NCBI GenBank assembly: GCA_025617745.1
Contig: CM046870.1
Location: forward strand, 29,097,927-29,161,926
Length of the DNA stretch: 64,000 bases
Reading direction: 5' to 3'
DNA from: Heliocidaris erythrogramma
Taxonomy: Eukaryota; Echinodermata; Echinoidea; Camarodonta; Echinometridae
Part shown: positions 47,459 to 58,620 of the stretch, in pieces
Layout: the number at the start of each line of letters is the position of its first letter
Numbering within the stretch: the stretch's first letter is position 1
Notes under the pieces: generated by a model
Seen by the model: only the letters and a program-made list of their open reading frames with translations
Database searches by the model: none
Told to the model about the DNA's origin: nothing
Program-made: the position numbers and the translations under genes

Positions 47459-47942
47459 TTAAAGGCCAAGTCCACCTCAATATCAAGTTGATTTGAATAA
47501 ACAGAGTAAAATTAAAAAGCATAACAGTAAAAATTTCACTGAAATCGGATGTAAAATAAGAAAGTTATGGCATTTTGAAGTTTTGCATTATATCATGAAA
47601 CAGTGATATGCATAGCATGGGCGGTATGCAAATGAGTGAACCGATGATGTCACACACTCACTTTTCCTTATGTATTTTATTATATGAAATTTAAAAAATT
47701 CAATTATATGACTCCATATGTTCCATATGGAGTCAAACCATGTTTTACATTATTGAAGCAAAAAAATGAAATATATGATATTTCATATAATAAAATACAT
47801 AAAGAAAAGTGAGTGCATGACATCATCGGTTCACTCATTTGCATACCGCCCATGCTATGCATATCACTGTTTCATGAAATAATGCAAAACTTCGAAATGT
47901 CATAACTTTCTTATTTTACATCCGATTTCAATAAAATTTTAT
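47459..47942. mobile_element. Large foldback element with ~130-bp near-perfect arms
   Basis: TTAAAGGCCAAGTCCACCTC opens the element. The arms 47559-47690 and about 47780-47912 are complementary along nearly their whole length (AGTGATATGCATAGCATGGG, CGGTATGCAAATGAGTGAAC, and so on). The centre also has the palindrome TCCATATGTTCCATATGGA-like sequence near 47710-47735. The left TTAA (47459-47462) fits the other TTAA-flanked families. Confidence 0.85.
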
Positions 47943-48365
47943 GGGGCCCTGGTCTAAATAGTTCTAAAAATGTGCCTTCATATTTGAAATCCAGTGATAA
48001 ATTCATGCATGTATGTGTGTGTAAGTCTTAGATGAGGATGATAGACAGAAGAATAAAAAAATTAAGCAGAAATTAAACCCACAATACTACTAACAATAAA
48101 TATGTCATTTTCCTATCAGCTGTCATCTTTGTCATAATCGACTGCATAGCATGTCACTATTATATAATTTCATATCAATTTAGTATAAGCACCTAATGGA
48201 CAGACGATCAAAACAAATACTACGTGTTTGTAGGTGGGTGGTATACATAAAACAATATCCATCTTGTCAATAAATATGTTGAGTACTGGTTTGCTTTTCA
48301 TTTCATACCTAATCCATAATAAATGGACTTTTAAACGAGGAAAGGATAGGATAGGAATTATATAG

Positions 48366-48700
48366 CAACTAGGGGAAAGAGAAAGAGAAAGAAAGACAGA
48401 GACAGAGGCAGAGGCAGAGAAAAAGAGAGAGAGAGAGAGAGAGAGATGGGGGATGGGGGGGGGAGAGAGATGGGGGAGAGATGGGGGGAGAGATGGGGGG
48501 GGGAGATGGGGGGGGGGGGGAGAGATGGGGGGGAGATGGGGGGGGGGGAGATGGGGGGGGAGAGATGGGGGGAGAGATGGGGGGAGAGATGGGGGGAGAT
48601 GGGGGGGGGAGATGGGGGGGGGGAGAGATGGGGGGGGGGGGGGGGAGAGATGGGGGGGGGGAGAGAAGGGAGAGAGAGAGAGATAGAGAGAAGACAGACA
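48366..48700. repeat. (GA)n and GGGGGAGAGAT low-complexity block
   Basis: Almost pure purine on the plus strand, with units like GAGATGGGGG repeated from 48444 to 48665. All frames over it are low-complexity artefacts. Confidence 0.95.
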
Positions 48701-48999
48701 AGGTATAGACTAAATAGAGAGACATACATAAAAACGAACACAATAACTACAACAGCCAAATTTCTCAGTCACCTTTTCTACTCTTCAAATATATACTAAA
48801 GCTGCTTTGGATATATACACATACATGCAGTGTACCCTTTCCTAAATATTTCATTAGTCAGTAACTCAGATTTCTAAGTAAGCAAAGCTGAATGGATTAG
48901 TAAAAACATACAACTGTAACAAGGTGATGTGTAAACAGTTAGAAATGCACCAAGCAGAGCAGATCGACGGCAGAGCTGTGTCATTTCGCTGCTCCCTCT

Positions 49000-49196
49000 C
49001 TACTTCATCCTCCACAGCACAATGCCAGCAGCAAGAACTGCTACTCCAACGGGGACCAGCCAAGTCATGAAGTCCCCTTTGCTGCCTCCTGTAGGCTTGT
49101 CGGCGCCATGACCTCCGTTCTTCTGGAGTGGCTCGTGTTTGCCATTTGGTCTTGAAGTGTGTCCGTTGTCTCCCCCAGCATGCAAGGTGCGTTTGC
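49000..49196 (-). CDS. CMAH: CMAH last exon: hydrophilic linker plus C-terminal transmembrane anchor
   Basis: The acceptor is a (CT)n tract ending CTAG at 49197-49200. The exon reads out of GGC (Gly split across the intron), then a Gly/His/Asn-rich linker (GGDNGHTSRPNGKHE) and TWLVPVGVAVLAAGIVLW, followed by RMK and stop (49000-49002). An 18-20-residue hydrophobic segment three residues from the end is a classic tail anchor. Vertebrate CMAH is soluble and ends near the preceding exon; echinoderm hydroxylase activity is known to be membrane-bound, which this exon would explain. Confidence 0.85.
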
Positions 49197-52100
49197 CTAG
49201 AGAGAGAGAGAGGGAGGGTGAGAGAGAGAGAGGGAGAGGGGGAGGGAGAGAGGATGGAAGGAAAAAGAGAGAGGAGAGAGGAGAGAGAAGAGTGGAGGGA
49301 GGGCCAGGGAGAGAGACAGAGAGAAAGAGAGAGACAGAGTGAGAGAGAGGCAGAAAAGAAATAGAGAGAGGGGGGGGGGGGGGGGGGGCAGAGAGACCGT
49401 GAGGGAGGGAGAGAGAGAGAGAGACAGACAGGGGGATTTACATTTCAATTTGCAATATCTCTTTACAGAAATTACATTTGAAGCTGATATATATATATAT
49501 ATATATATTATACCAGCACGATCCCCCAAACATACACGGAGAATACACAAACACATAACTCCACGACAGAGCTTACACATACATGTACATGTATCAAACT
49601 ACCAGAGTAAAAAAAAAATGCCTTTCTAATACATTCATGAATAATAATACTCTTCATCAGTAAACCTTTACCAAACATTATTCCTAACCCTAAACCTAAA
49701 ACCCAGTTGCAACCCCAATTCTAACCTTGTATATTTGATGAAATAGAGCCCTGAGCAAATGTCACCAGAGAAAATGTTAAAGGGAAGGTTGAGTTCTGGG
49801 AAAGGGAAAAAATAATTTGTGAGCTTTCTCATTTCTTTTATGTCAGTTTGGAAGAACATCATAGCAGAAATGTCCTCTGAAAAGGATTGCTCTTCAAATG
49901 CCCTGCTTATATTCGAAATATGATGAGAAACATTCGAAATGTTTCGGGCCGAACATGTGTATGTAGTCCCATATGCACATTTCTGTGTGCAGTGCACGTG
50001 ACTCTCAGCAGGATTGAGTCCATTTCTTCTCGTTTTGGTGATTTCCAAACTTTACAGCATACACCAATTCTTATGCACTATATAACCAACCTTTCCCAAT
50101 TGATTTGAGACAGTTTCAGTCGAAATATTATCGCATGACCAGAACTCAGCTTTACCTTTAAGTCACCAGGGTCCTGTTTCATAAATCTATCTTTCTTAAG
50201 AATCAATAATAGTTTACAATTACACATACAAGCTATTATTATCATAGAATAGTTATTAAAAATTACTCGTATCCCACTGACGACTGAATTCTCTCATCCC
50301 CATAGGCTTAATACAGAGGCCACTCGGTTCTTGTGGGCAATGGGTTAAAGTGTACCAACCATTTGAAAAAAAATAATTTGTATACCGCTAGAAAGTATAA
50401 ACTTAGCCTCAAAAGAACTTTATCAGGCATTCTATAGGTCAACAGTTTAGGAGTATGAAGGAAACATAGGATAACATTAAGGTGCCGGCGCGGAACCGAA
50501 CTTCGGGTCATACGGATGCGTCGAGTAGTCTACTCACGAGTCGCTTTTTATGCTTTTAGAAAGTGTAATTAAACCTGCAATATATCTAGAAGTAATATTA
50601 GAAGCCCATATTTTGAATATACAGTCAAACCTGTCTATAGCGGCCACCAAAGGGAAACGGAAAAAGTGGCCGCTATAGACAGGTCGGCGGCCATTTTTAA
50701 TTTTTGTATATACGGTACCTATTACCTACATGTATCCTACACGCAACATCACTTTATAGTCGGTGTACATGTATCCATATACGATGTATATCACTCAGGA
50801 AAACAATCTATAGATCTAAAGATTTGACGTATAACATGTCATATGATATACATGTATAAAATGCCAAAATAATATGCTTTGTTGTCAATAAATGAGAAAA
50901 ACAATAGATATACGAGCAATCTCTGTAAAATGAATTTTCCCTCAAATTACCACGTACGTAGTCACCCGCGGTAGACTGTGCTGTTCTTGATTTTTATAGT
51001 CTAAAAACGATGTCTAATCATGCTTTTGCTTCCTGTCAAAAATTACAATAAGAAGTTTATCTCTTGAATAAAATCATGCAGTCAATTTTTATTCAATAAA
51101 TATTTGCCTTTTGAATGGTTTAAAAGAAGTTTTAACTGTTTTTGAGAAAAAGCGATAGAAGGTGCTCGGTTGATTCGTCGAAAGTGCGAACGTCGACAAT
51201 GGATCGCTGGTACTACACCGTACTGGTACATTTTCCTGCTGTTTTTCAGCAGGACAATGTCGTACATGAAATCGTTATTATTGATCCTTAAAAAAATAAT
51301 AGCTGGGTAGTATTTTATTATTTTCACTTTCTAAAAAAAGAATCACTCTTTTATTATTTTTTTCGATAGCTTTAACCCTTCAAATTTTTGTGATAAATCT
51401 ATAAAAAAATAAAAATTAATATTGCAGTGTACGAGCCTGTGCTATTGCGCAATGGCGATCGCTATCAATGCCAACCGTGATAGCTTAAGAGAACAATGAG
51501 GCGCAGGAGATCGCAGCTGGATGGTGCGAAGATTACGTAAACGAACAATACTAGTGCTTAATTCTTACTAAAAAGACTTTTAATCTCTAATTAGTCGGCA
51601 ATGTGGTAAAACTTTTAGATCTTCTTGGCCATTGTAGAATCTATTCACGACGATTGTGTGAGAGTGTTACTGAGCTAGGACTCGGTAAACACATCGCGGC
51701 TTTATTATGCCTAACTTTTTATGGCAAAAACTACTTTTTGTGCATGAAGCTACGGCTCGACTCGATATTGGCCGAGGGATACATAATGGGTGGCCGCTGG
51801 CCGCGTTAGGCAGGTGACCGCTATATGCAGGGTCTACAACACAGTAATATCCTGCGGGGGATTTTTTGGTGGCCGCTATGAGCAGGTGGCCGCTATAGAC
51901 AGGTGGCCGCTAAGACAGGTTTGACTGTAGTATAATGACATGGAACCTCTAACATACAGAGCAAAATATTTTTTGTGATTGGTACCATACTTAAAGGGAT
52001 TCTGTAACTTTGTGGAGGCTTGATTTAATAAATTGTTGAATTTTGACATCTGTCTTGTATAATGATGTTCAGAAGGATAAATAAATAGCCAGGCATAGAA

Positions 52101-55100
52101 AGGTTTTCAAATATACATGTATAATGCTATTATTAAGATATCTACATGTACGACTGAATACTCCCATTTACGAAAGCGTATGGCCATACGCTTTACTCTA
52201 TGGGGAAACATGAGTCTGGCATTTCCGGTCACTTGCATATGTGTACTTTTGTGTAGGATATGATGATTTTGAAGTACTTTTTTTCCCCCCTTACACCATT
52301 TTTACACCATATTACATACACTGATAGCATGTAAGGCCAGGCAGCTTAGATTTTATCAAGCCTCTAGAAAGTTACCAAATCACTTTAATACATGGGGCCC
52401 AGATCTTACCATTAGTTATCTCTGAATGAGATGGTTTCCACACGTCTTTCCTGGGGCTGTTCTTGGCCTTCATCTCAGCAACAAAGGCATCCCAGTTGGG
52501 GGGCTCGAATGGAAGCAAGATCTGCATGTGATTCCAGAACCTGAACAAAATAGTCAAAAATAAAAACATTGTTGTTCATTAGGGCCCTACACAAAAACAG
52601 GTGAAAGTATAACATAATACATTCATGTAGAAAACAAATCTGATACAATAAAAAATGTTGAAAAAATGACAATAAATGAACATTATTAGAGGAAACCAAG
52701 AAATAGTATCAACCTAAATTTCCTAGTTAGAATAACGCATCTTACTTTTCAGTCAAACCGTTTGCAAAATCATGGATGATTTTGCTTTTAATGTGGCTTT
52801 AAGTGAAGGTTGAGTTCTGGGAAAGGGGAAAAATAATTGGTGAGCTTTCTCATTCTTTTCATGTCAGTTTGGAAGAACATCACAGTAGAAATGACCACTC
52901 AGGACTACTCTTCAAATGCCCTCATCTTCAAAATATGACGAGAAATAAGTGTTTGGGTCAGACATTCATGCCACAAGTGTGTGCAGTCCCATGTACCCCT
53001 TTTTGTGTCCTTTTCAGGAAAATTGGGTCAATTTCTTCTTACGATTCCAAAAGCTCACAGAACACATCAAGCTTTATGTAGACATGATCAACCTTTCCCA
53101 ATTGCTTTAAGACAGTTTCTTTCACAATTCAATCTCATGACCAGAACTCAACTTTATCTTTAACTGTTTGAGTCAGCCCAAATGACAAAATTTATCATAT
53201 GTACTTAGTAGTTTTACACTGTTACTTTTCAAACAATAAAAACCCTTGGTAAAGCTACCTCTTGAAAAATACGAAATAGAACAGATATAATTTGAATGGC
53301 ACATAAGATTCAAGACTCACAGGTAATGGAATGTGTCTGGTGTCCTTGAGATCTGGTTGTTGAAGCCGATGTAGAGGTCATCCCAGAAGAGGCCCTTCAG
53401 TACAGTCTGCCGGTGAACCCCAATTCGATTCTTGATCTGATTAGAAGGGGAGGAAGATCATATACAGTGAAACCTGCTTGAGCAACCACCCGACTATAAA
53501 AACCCTGTCTGTAATATCCACATTTTTGTTTGCCTTGAACGGTGTTTCTGATTGAAACCGGTACTAAAAAACAACAACCTGTACTAGTCAGATTCTTGAT
53601 CAGATCAGAAGGTGATGAAAATTGTATACAGAGATACCGGCTTACCAACATCATAGAAAAACGGCATAGAAAAACTTTTCGGTAGGGAATGTTGCTTCAG
53701 GACCACTGAAATCAATCAGGAAGTTATATCCTCCTTTACTATACTATACTATACCATACTACAATATACTATACATGTACTATACTATACTAGACATACC
53801 TCAAGGTAATTGTGCTCTCTGGCTGGTCTCTCGGTAGGGAATGTGGCTTCAGGACGACTATATTCAATTGGGAAGTTACATCCTCCTTTACTATACTATA
53901 TTATACTATACTATACTATACTATACTATACCATACTACAATATACTATACATGTACTATACAATATTTTATTTACTATAATATACTATACTAGACATAC
54001 CTCAAGGTAATTGTGCTCTCTGGCTGGTCTTTCGGTAGGGAATGCTGCTTCAGGACCACTGAAATCAATCAGGAAGTTGTAGCCTCCTTCTATCTCCTGG
54101 AAGTCATCATCCGTCTCTATCATCTTCAGGCGGAATAGCGAGCGAAAGATGAATGGGACAGAGATGAAAAAAAAAGATAGACTAGTTCCATAGTTGTAAA
54201 GAGGAAACAACAAAAAAACCCAGATAAATGGTATACATACAAGTACATGTAGCTGCCAACCTTCCATAGGTAAAATTAGTAATCTTCTAAGGCAAAACTG
54301 GGAATAAGGTGTATTTTGTGTGCTTTCACACAGATTTTTTTTTATAAAAAGAGAGGAATCTAGGGCTGATAAAATTAGTTTGAAAGCCAAAAAAATAGGA
54401 ATGGTTGGCTGTATGGGTAAATACCAACAAAAAGAAAAGGAAAATGTATACATTGTGTGTTTCACACATGGTCAATGAAACAATCGTCACATACAATTTC
54501 TATTTCCTTACAAGCACAATAACATGATTTCTCAACTGATATCACTCTTGTCTTCATTCCTCACAACTAATTTCATTGTTCGAGGGAGACAGTATGGCTC
54601 ATTAAACATGTATGCTCCAAAAAGAGAAGAGTGTATCCTGAAGACAGGTGCCTTCCTCTTCAAGTACCTACATGTAGTCCCTAGCACTTAGCACTCAGTT
54701 CATATGTGAACAACCATGTCTGAAGTCAGGTTACAGTCTCATTCACATACGATGCAGTTAACCACAATGGCTTTTTGAAGAGCATAACGTGCTTCAGTTA
54801 TGTACCTTGTGACACACACAAATAATTAATATACGTAGAAACTAAGTTGTGCACAGCTACATTTTTTCATTTCCACCTGCCATTAAGTGAAACTGCCGCA
54901 GTAAACTGCTAGGCCCGAATTCACAAAGGTGGTAATAGATTTGTACCATGGTTTAAGCAAATTTTGTGGTATACGCGCGTACACTTAGAAAGATCCAATG
55001 ATGAACGCGAGTGATTAGCAAAGTGCGCAAATTTTACGCTAGTTGCCATGCATGGTTCAAGACCATGGTTTATGTAAATTTACGCACAGTTTATTTCAAT

Positions 55101-56976
55101 TAATTTACATGAACCATGGTCTAAACCATGGCAACTAGCGTAAAATTTGCGCAATTTGCTAATCACGCGCGTTCGTCATTGGATCTTTCTAAGTGTACGC
55201 GCGAAATCAAGCGCATTTATACCAGAAAATTTGCTTAAACCATGGTACAAATCTATTACCACCTTTGTGAACTCGGGCCCAAAGTTTTCCTGTCCCACAT
55301 GTGAACAAGCTTTTAGGCGGGTCAAAGTTAAGCCGGGCAAGTCAAGAATGTTGGAAAAACTTACCCTCACAACCAGGTTATAGCTGTGGAATTTAGCCCA
55401 CTTGTAGTACTCTTTGATCCACTCGGGATAGGCGAAGATCTCGTGCTCAATGGATTCGTTCACACCATTCACATACTTCTCAAAGGCCCAGCTGGAATAT
55501 AATCATGAAATAAATGCTTATATAGAATTATCAGCCTTGTTTTTAACATCCATATGGGATTCATGGGCATTTCAGAAAGAGCTGAATAACTCACAAACAT
55601 CATACACATGTACATACATATACATTGTTGTATATATGCAAAAATCGCAAACAAGCTTTGGTTTATCTATATATTCTTACAGTTGCTAGCTAAAAACAGA
55701 ATACACAACCAGGAATGCGATCCTCACCCTTATTCTTTAAAAAAAAATATTAGATAAAAACAATTACTACAAAGAACTAAATTGATTTAATGAAAAATAC
55801 ATATTATCCTTTAAACTTGAACAATTTGGTTGCACCAACAGGGAACATTGTTACCTCCACTGGTCATGTATCTGTAAGATGAATAGGTGCGAATTTAAAT
55901 CCCATTTATTTCTTAGTGAAGTATATTTGGAAGACAGAAAAGAACTAGATGAATCTTCGACCGCGTGTGGTCGGAATTTATGCCGCCGCCATCACCAGAT
56001 TGGAAATGTATGGCATGTACAAAAAAAGGATTGGTCCAACAAAATTACAATTCTTTTCATTTAAAAAGCACAGGAGACAGAAAATGTATTTCATTTCATT
56101 TTCAAATAAAAAACTTACCATTGATGACTTACAATCACCAAATACACCAAGGAAATAGATATTTTATAGAAATAGACCACTGTCCCCTTGAAATTTCTAA
56201 AATAGGTAGGCCGAGACTCCATACATCACGAACCAGTATTATGTATATAATGACCTCTATGACCTTTGAACTTAGACCTTGAGACCCTAAAATGTAATCA
56301 GTTCATCGTCCCTCCCATATGCATACATGGGCCAAGTTAGAGGTTGATCTGTCAAACAGTTCTTCAGTTATTGCGAGAACTAACCATTTTATGTACATAA
56401 TTACCTCTTTGACCTTTGACCTTTGGACCCCAAAATCTAATCAGTTCATCGTCCCTCACATATGCATACATGGGCCAAGTTAGAAGCTGATCCGTCAAAC
56501 AGTTCTGAAGTTGTTGCGAGAACGAACCATTTTTATGTATATAATGACCTCTATGACCTTTGACCTTGAGACCCCAAAATCTAATCACTTCATCGTCCCT
56601 CCCATATGTATACATGGGCCAAGTTAGAAGCTGATCCGCCAAACAGTTCCTAAGTTATCACAAGAACGAACCATTTTTATGTATAAAATGACCTCTATGA
56701 CCTTTGACCTTTGACCTTGAGACCCCAAAATCTAATCAGTTCATCGTCCCTCCCATATGCATACATGGGCCAAGTTACAAACTGATAAAAAAAAAACGGT
56801 TTTTAAGTTATCGCGAGAACGAAAAGGGGACGGACGTACGGACGGACGGACGGACAACCCGAAAACATAATGCCTCCGGCACCACCTACGGTGGGCGGAG
56901 GCATAAAAATGAAGCAAAATAATCTTACCTGTCCTTGAGGATTTTTGTGCCAGGTGGTGGCTCCTTGATATAATCA
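49000..56976 (-). CDS. CMAH: CMAH, CMP-N-acetylneuraminate hydroxylase, last six exons with a membrane-anchor tail (5' end missing)
   Basis: CMAH converts CMP-Neu5Ac to CMP-Neu5Gc. Exons in transcript order: 56976-56929, 55491-55365, 54123-54001, 53436-53321, 52540-52410, 49196-49000. Each has AG/GT borders and compatible phases; they give 246 residues. Diagnostic stretches are EPPPGTKILKDSWAFEKY, EWIKEYYKWAKFHSYNLVVR, MIETDDDF, RPAREHNYLEIKNRI, LFWDDLYIGF and FHYLFWNHMQILLPFEPPNW, colinear with the C-terminal third of vertebrate CMAH as I recall it. The Rieske centre and metal-binding part are not in view. After the usual end the protein continues about 80 residues to a hydrophobic segment. 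The 3' UTR runs left of 49000. Confidence 0.9.
49201..49500. repeat. (GA)n, G run and (TA)n microsatellites in the last CMAH intron
   Basis: GA-rich 49200-49430 (CT on the coding strand, directly serving as the polypyrimidine tract), a G run at 49371-49388, and (TA)n at 49486-49508. Confidence 0.9.
49777..50161. mobile_element. TTAA-flanked MITE family J, copy 1
   Basis: TTAAAGGGAAGGTTGAGTTC at the left and AGAACTCAGCTTTACCTTTAA at the right have outer TTAA sites (49777, 50158). A second copy with the same boundaries is at 52799-53163. Both are in CMAH introns. Confidence 0.85.
50380..51985. repeat. Dispersed repeat family H, copy split by a 1.3-kb element
   Basis: The left part 50380-50629 and right part 51930-51985 (GACATGGAACCTCTAACATA, then CAGAGCAAAATATTTT) join into one copy matching 39110-39440. 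Confidence 0.75.
50630..51929. mobile_element. 1.3-kb member of MITE family E with GGCCACC/GGTGGCC inner ends
   Basis: TACAGTCAAACCTGTCTATA (50630) and GACAGGTTTGACTGTA (end 51929) are the termini. Just inside, GCGGCCACC and three copies of GGTGGCCGCTA face each other. The 1.1-kb middle is AT-rich. It has one plus-strand frame (51603-51809) without a family signal and no transposase. CpG is raised around 51430-51540. Confidence 0.75.
51991..52388. mobile_element. TTAA-flanked MITE family G, copy 2
   Basis: TTAAAGGGATTCTGTAACTT opens at 51991. GCCTCTAGAAAGTTACCAAA plus TCACTTTAA closes at 52388. It stops 22 bases from the 5' splice site of the CMAH exon at 52410-52540. Confidence 0.8.
52799..53163. 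mobile_element. TTAA-flanked MITE family J, copy 2
   Basis: TTAAGTGAAGGTTGAGTTCT to CAGAACTCAACTTTATCTTTAA, with the same body landmarks as 49777-50161 (GAGCTTTCTCATT, CAGTTTGGAAGAACATCA). Confidence 0.85.
53463..53585. mobile_element. Partial MITE family E copy (CMAH intron)
   Basis: TACAGTGAAACCTGCTTGAG, then diverged AAACCCTGTCTG and CCTTGAACGGTGTTTCTGAT. The right terminus is missing. Confidence 0.6.
53678..53735 (-). pseudogene. Truncated duplicate of the CMAH exon end (copy 3)
   Basis: On the minus strand it reads GYNFLIDFSGPEATFPTE, nearly the same as the exon at 54001-54123, then departs before the REHNYLE end and has no donor. An ATACT-rich array follows. It cannot act as an exon. 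Confidence 0.75.
53736..54000. repeat. (ACTAT)n arrays between the duplicated CMAH exon ends
   Basis: ACTATACTATACCATACTAC.. blocks at 53736-53790 and 53889-53995 share the same imperfect units and the insert CATGTACTATAC. The duplication unit is exon end plus array, about 201 bp between corresponding donor sites (53800 and 54001). Confidence 0.9.
53800..53888 (-). pseudogene. Duplicate CMAH exon end with intact donor (copy 2)
   Basis: The frame reads GCNFPIEYSRPEATFPTERP then AREHNYLE, followed by a GTATGTC donor identical to that of the real exon. The only nearby acceptor-like AG (53886-53887) would give 86 bases, entering in the wrong phase relative to the exon at 55365-55491. So in-frame use instead of the true exon is unlikely. 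The open frame with few changes suggests a recent duplication. Confidence 0.75.
54913..55280. mobile_element. 368-bp foldback element with ~165-bp arms (CMAH intron)
   Basis: GCCCGAATTCACAAAGGTGG at the left pairs with CCACCTTTGTGAACTCGGGC at the right. The inner parts (CCATGGTTTAAGCAAATTTT, ACGCGCGTACACTTAGAAAG, TAGCAAAGTGCGCAAATTTT) all have inverted partners. The loop is about 40 bases and AT-rich. There is no coding sequence. It lies 85 bases from the donor of the exon at 55365-55491. Confidence 0.9.
55945..56910 (-). repeat. Dispersed repeat family A, copy 3, with four internal ~145-bp units
   Basis: It runs in reverse from GCCTCCGCCCACCGTAGGTG (about 56905) through a (GGAC)n tract (56828-56853) to the decayed palindrome CGACCGCGTGTGGTCG (55958-55973). 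The marker GGGCCAAGTTA recurs at about 56329, 56472, 56615 and 56767. Each unit has TGACCTTTGACC-type half sites. It ends 19 bases before the CMAH exon at 56929. Confidence 0.85.
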
Positions 56977-56999
56977 CTGCATCATGACAAAGAAACAAA

Positions 57000-58204
57000 A
57001 AGTGACACCTTAAAGAAGTGCAAAAATCTTGAATGGATAAAATATTGCCGCTGTAATCAGTGAGTGTACTGCTTTATAACACTGTATAAAATCATGTCTA
57101 CGCATACATGTAGCGAACTGAGACACATGCAGACACATGCACACACAGGCATGTACACATTTCTTGAGCTCCGAATAATTTCCTCCTACCATACTTATAA
57201 AAATAAGCAGATGGATATTACAATTTCTAAAGTGCATTTTGCAAACAGATGTAGCAAAACAGATGCAGAGTATACGACCACCAAAATCTTTTTAAATACA
57301 CCAAATGTTCAAAATCTTATAAAACATTGCAAAATGATTTTATCCAAACACTTAAAATAGATGTATCTCCATTAAACTGCAGATATCTTTCTTTTCCAAA
57401 ATGCTAACCAGTCCCTTTAAGAGGTAAGTCAGAATACACACATCTCTCTGTATGAACTGGAGTGTATAGTTTAATACACGGCAGCGATAACAGCCTCAAT
57501 TTCAATAAATGTACAGCAAGGTTTATGCACGGAAGAATGCTCTCTCTCTGCAAGCTTTTAATGTAGTGGGCAGATAGAAATGTGGAAAGGCGATTTTCTT
57601 GCGTTAATTTGCTCAACGGCAGAACATAAACCGATTTACAGAGATTTTGATATCATGTTTAAATCCCCCAAAATTAATTACAGTTTAAAAGATCTCACTT
57701 TTATCTAGCAGAGTTCCCTCCCAATACAGGGCATGTGTTATCACACAAGAAGTTGCACATTGTATATTATGAAGTGCAATTTTCAAACAGAGATAGCAAA
57801 AAACAATTTATTTTAAATCCTCAGTATACAACCACCAAAATCATCTTCAATGCAACAAATGATATTCAATATTTGAATTGAACTTTTACCGTTCGTTTAT
57901 ATCCAAACATTTCAAATCGATACGCCCCATAGAATTACATGTAAGAGCCTGATCGGTTAAGAGTAGGCATTTTGTCCGTCCGTGACATTGAATATTTTTG
58001 GATTACAATTTAGTAGGCACCACGGCAACCAAATTTTATCAAGTTTCAACTCCTTCGGCGATGCCCTTCACAATGAAACATAAAATAGCTCTCTGCAATT
58101 AAATACTTATTTTCTACAGGCCTTCAAACTTCAAAATTTGTCAAATGTCGCGTCTGTGACTAACCAATCAGGCTAGTATCATTCAAAAATAATGACCAGT
58201 CCCT
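57000..58204. other. No gene seen
   Basis: AT-rich DNA. Two diverged direct repeats are visible (AAAATCTTTTTAAATACACC near 57283 and AAAATCATCTTCAATGCAAC near 57837, each after CAACCACCA-like sequence). No upstream CMAH exon could be identified here. Confidence 0.4.
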
Positions 58205-58620
58205 TTAACCCTTTCAAGACAACTGACCACTTTTTGTGGTTTGGCTCAATAACTTTTGATTCAGAGCTTTAAAAAATATACCAAATGCGCGAGTATAAAG
58301 ATCAAAATTTTCTGCACACATTATGTCCATTTTTGTTGCATGACCATATTGCTCTTGATGTCAGCAATTTAAAAAACTAGAATAAGCTTTGAAATCCTTA
58401 AATTGGCAACACAATGAGAGGTTCAAAATCATTGTTTTTTCATCAAAATTGGCAATTTCTTTCACTTTTCGACATATTTGTAACTATGTATATTGTTTTC
58501 AAAGACATTACAACTTTTTAGAACTATGTAGCACTAAAAGAAAAATATTAATGTTGCCAATTTGAAGAATAAAATGTGATCAATTAAGCCCTTGAAGAAT
58601 TCCTGTCCTGAAAGGGTTAA
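58205..58620. mobile_element. TTAA-flanked MITE family C, copy 3
   Basis: TTAACCCTTTCAAGACAACT at the left and CCTGAAAGGGTTAA at the right give inverted ends with TTAA on both sides. The body matches 5276-5684 closely (GACCACTTTTTGTGGTTTGG). Confidence 0.85.

Noticed and set aside
48369-48759. Long proline/serine-rich and glycine-rich open frames on both strands
   Set aside because: They come entirely from the GA/GGGGGAGAT low-complexity block; several frames are open at once and there is no splice or domain support.
51603-51809. Small ORF in the 1.3-kb family E element as a transposase remnant
   Set aside because: 68 codons without any DDE-type or HTH signature; chance frame cannot be excluded.
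53800-53888. Mutually exclusive alternative CMAH exon
   Set aside because: The duplicated segment has a good donor and frame, but its only acceptor-like AG gives the wrong phase and lacks the first third of the exon.
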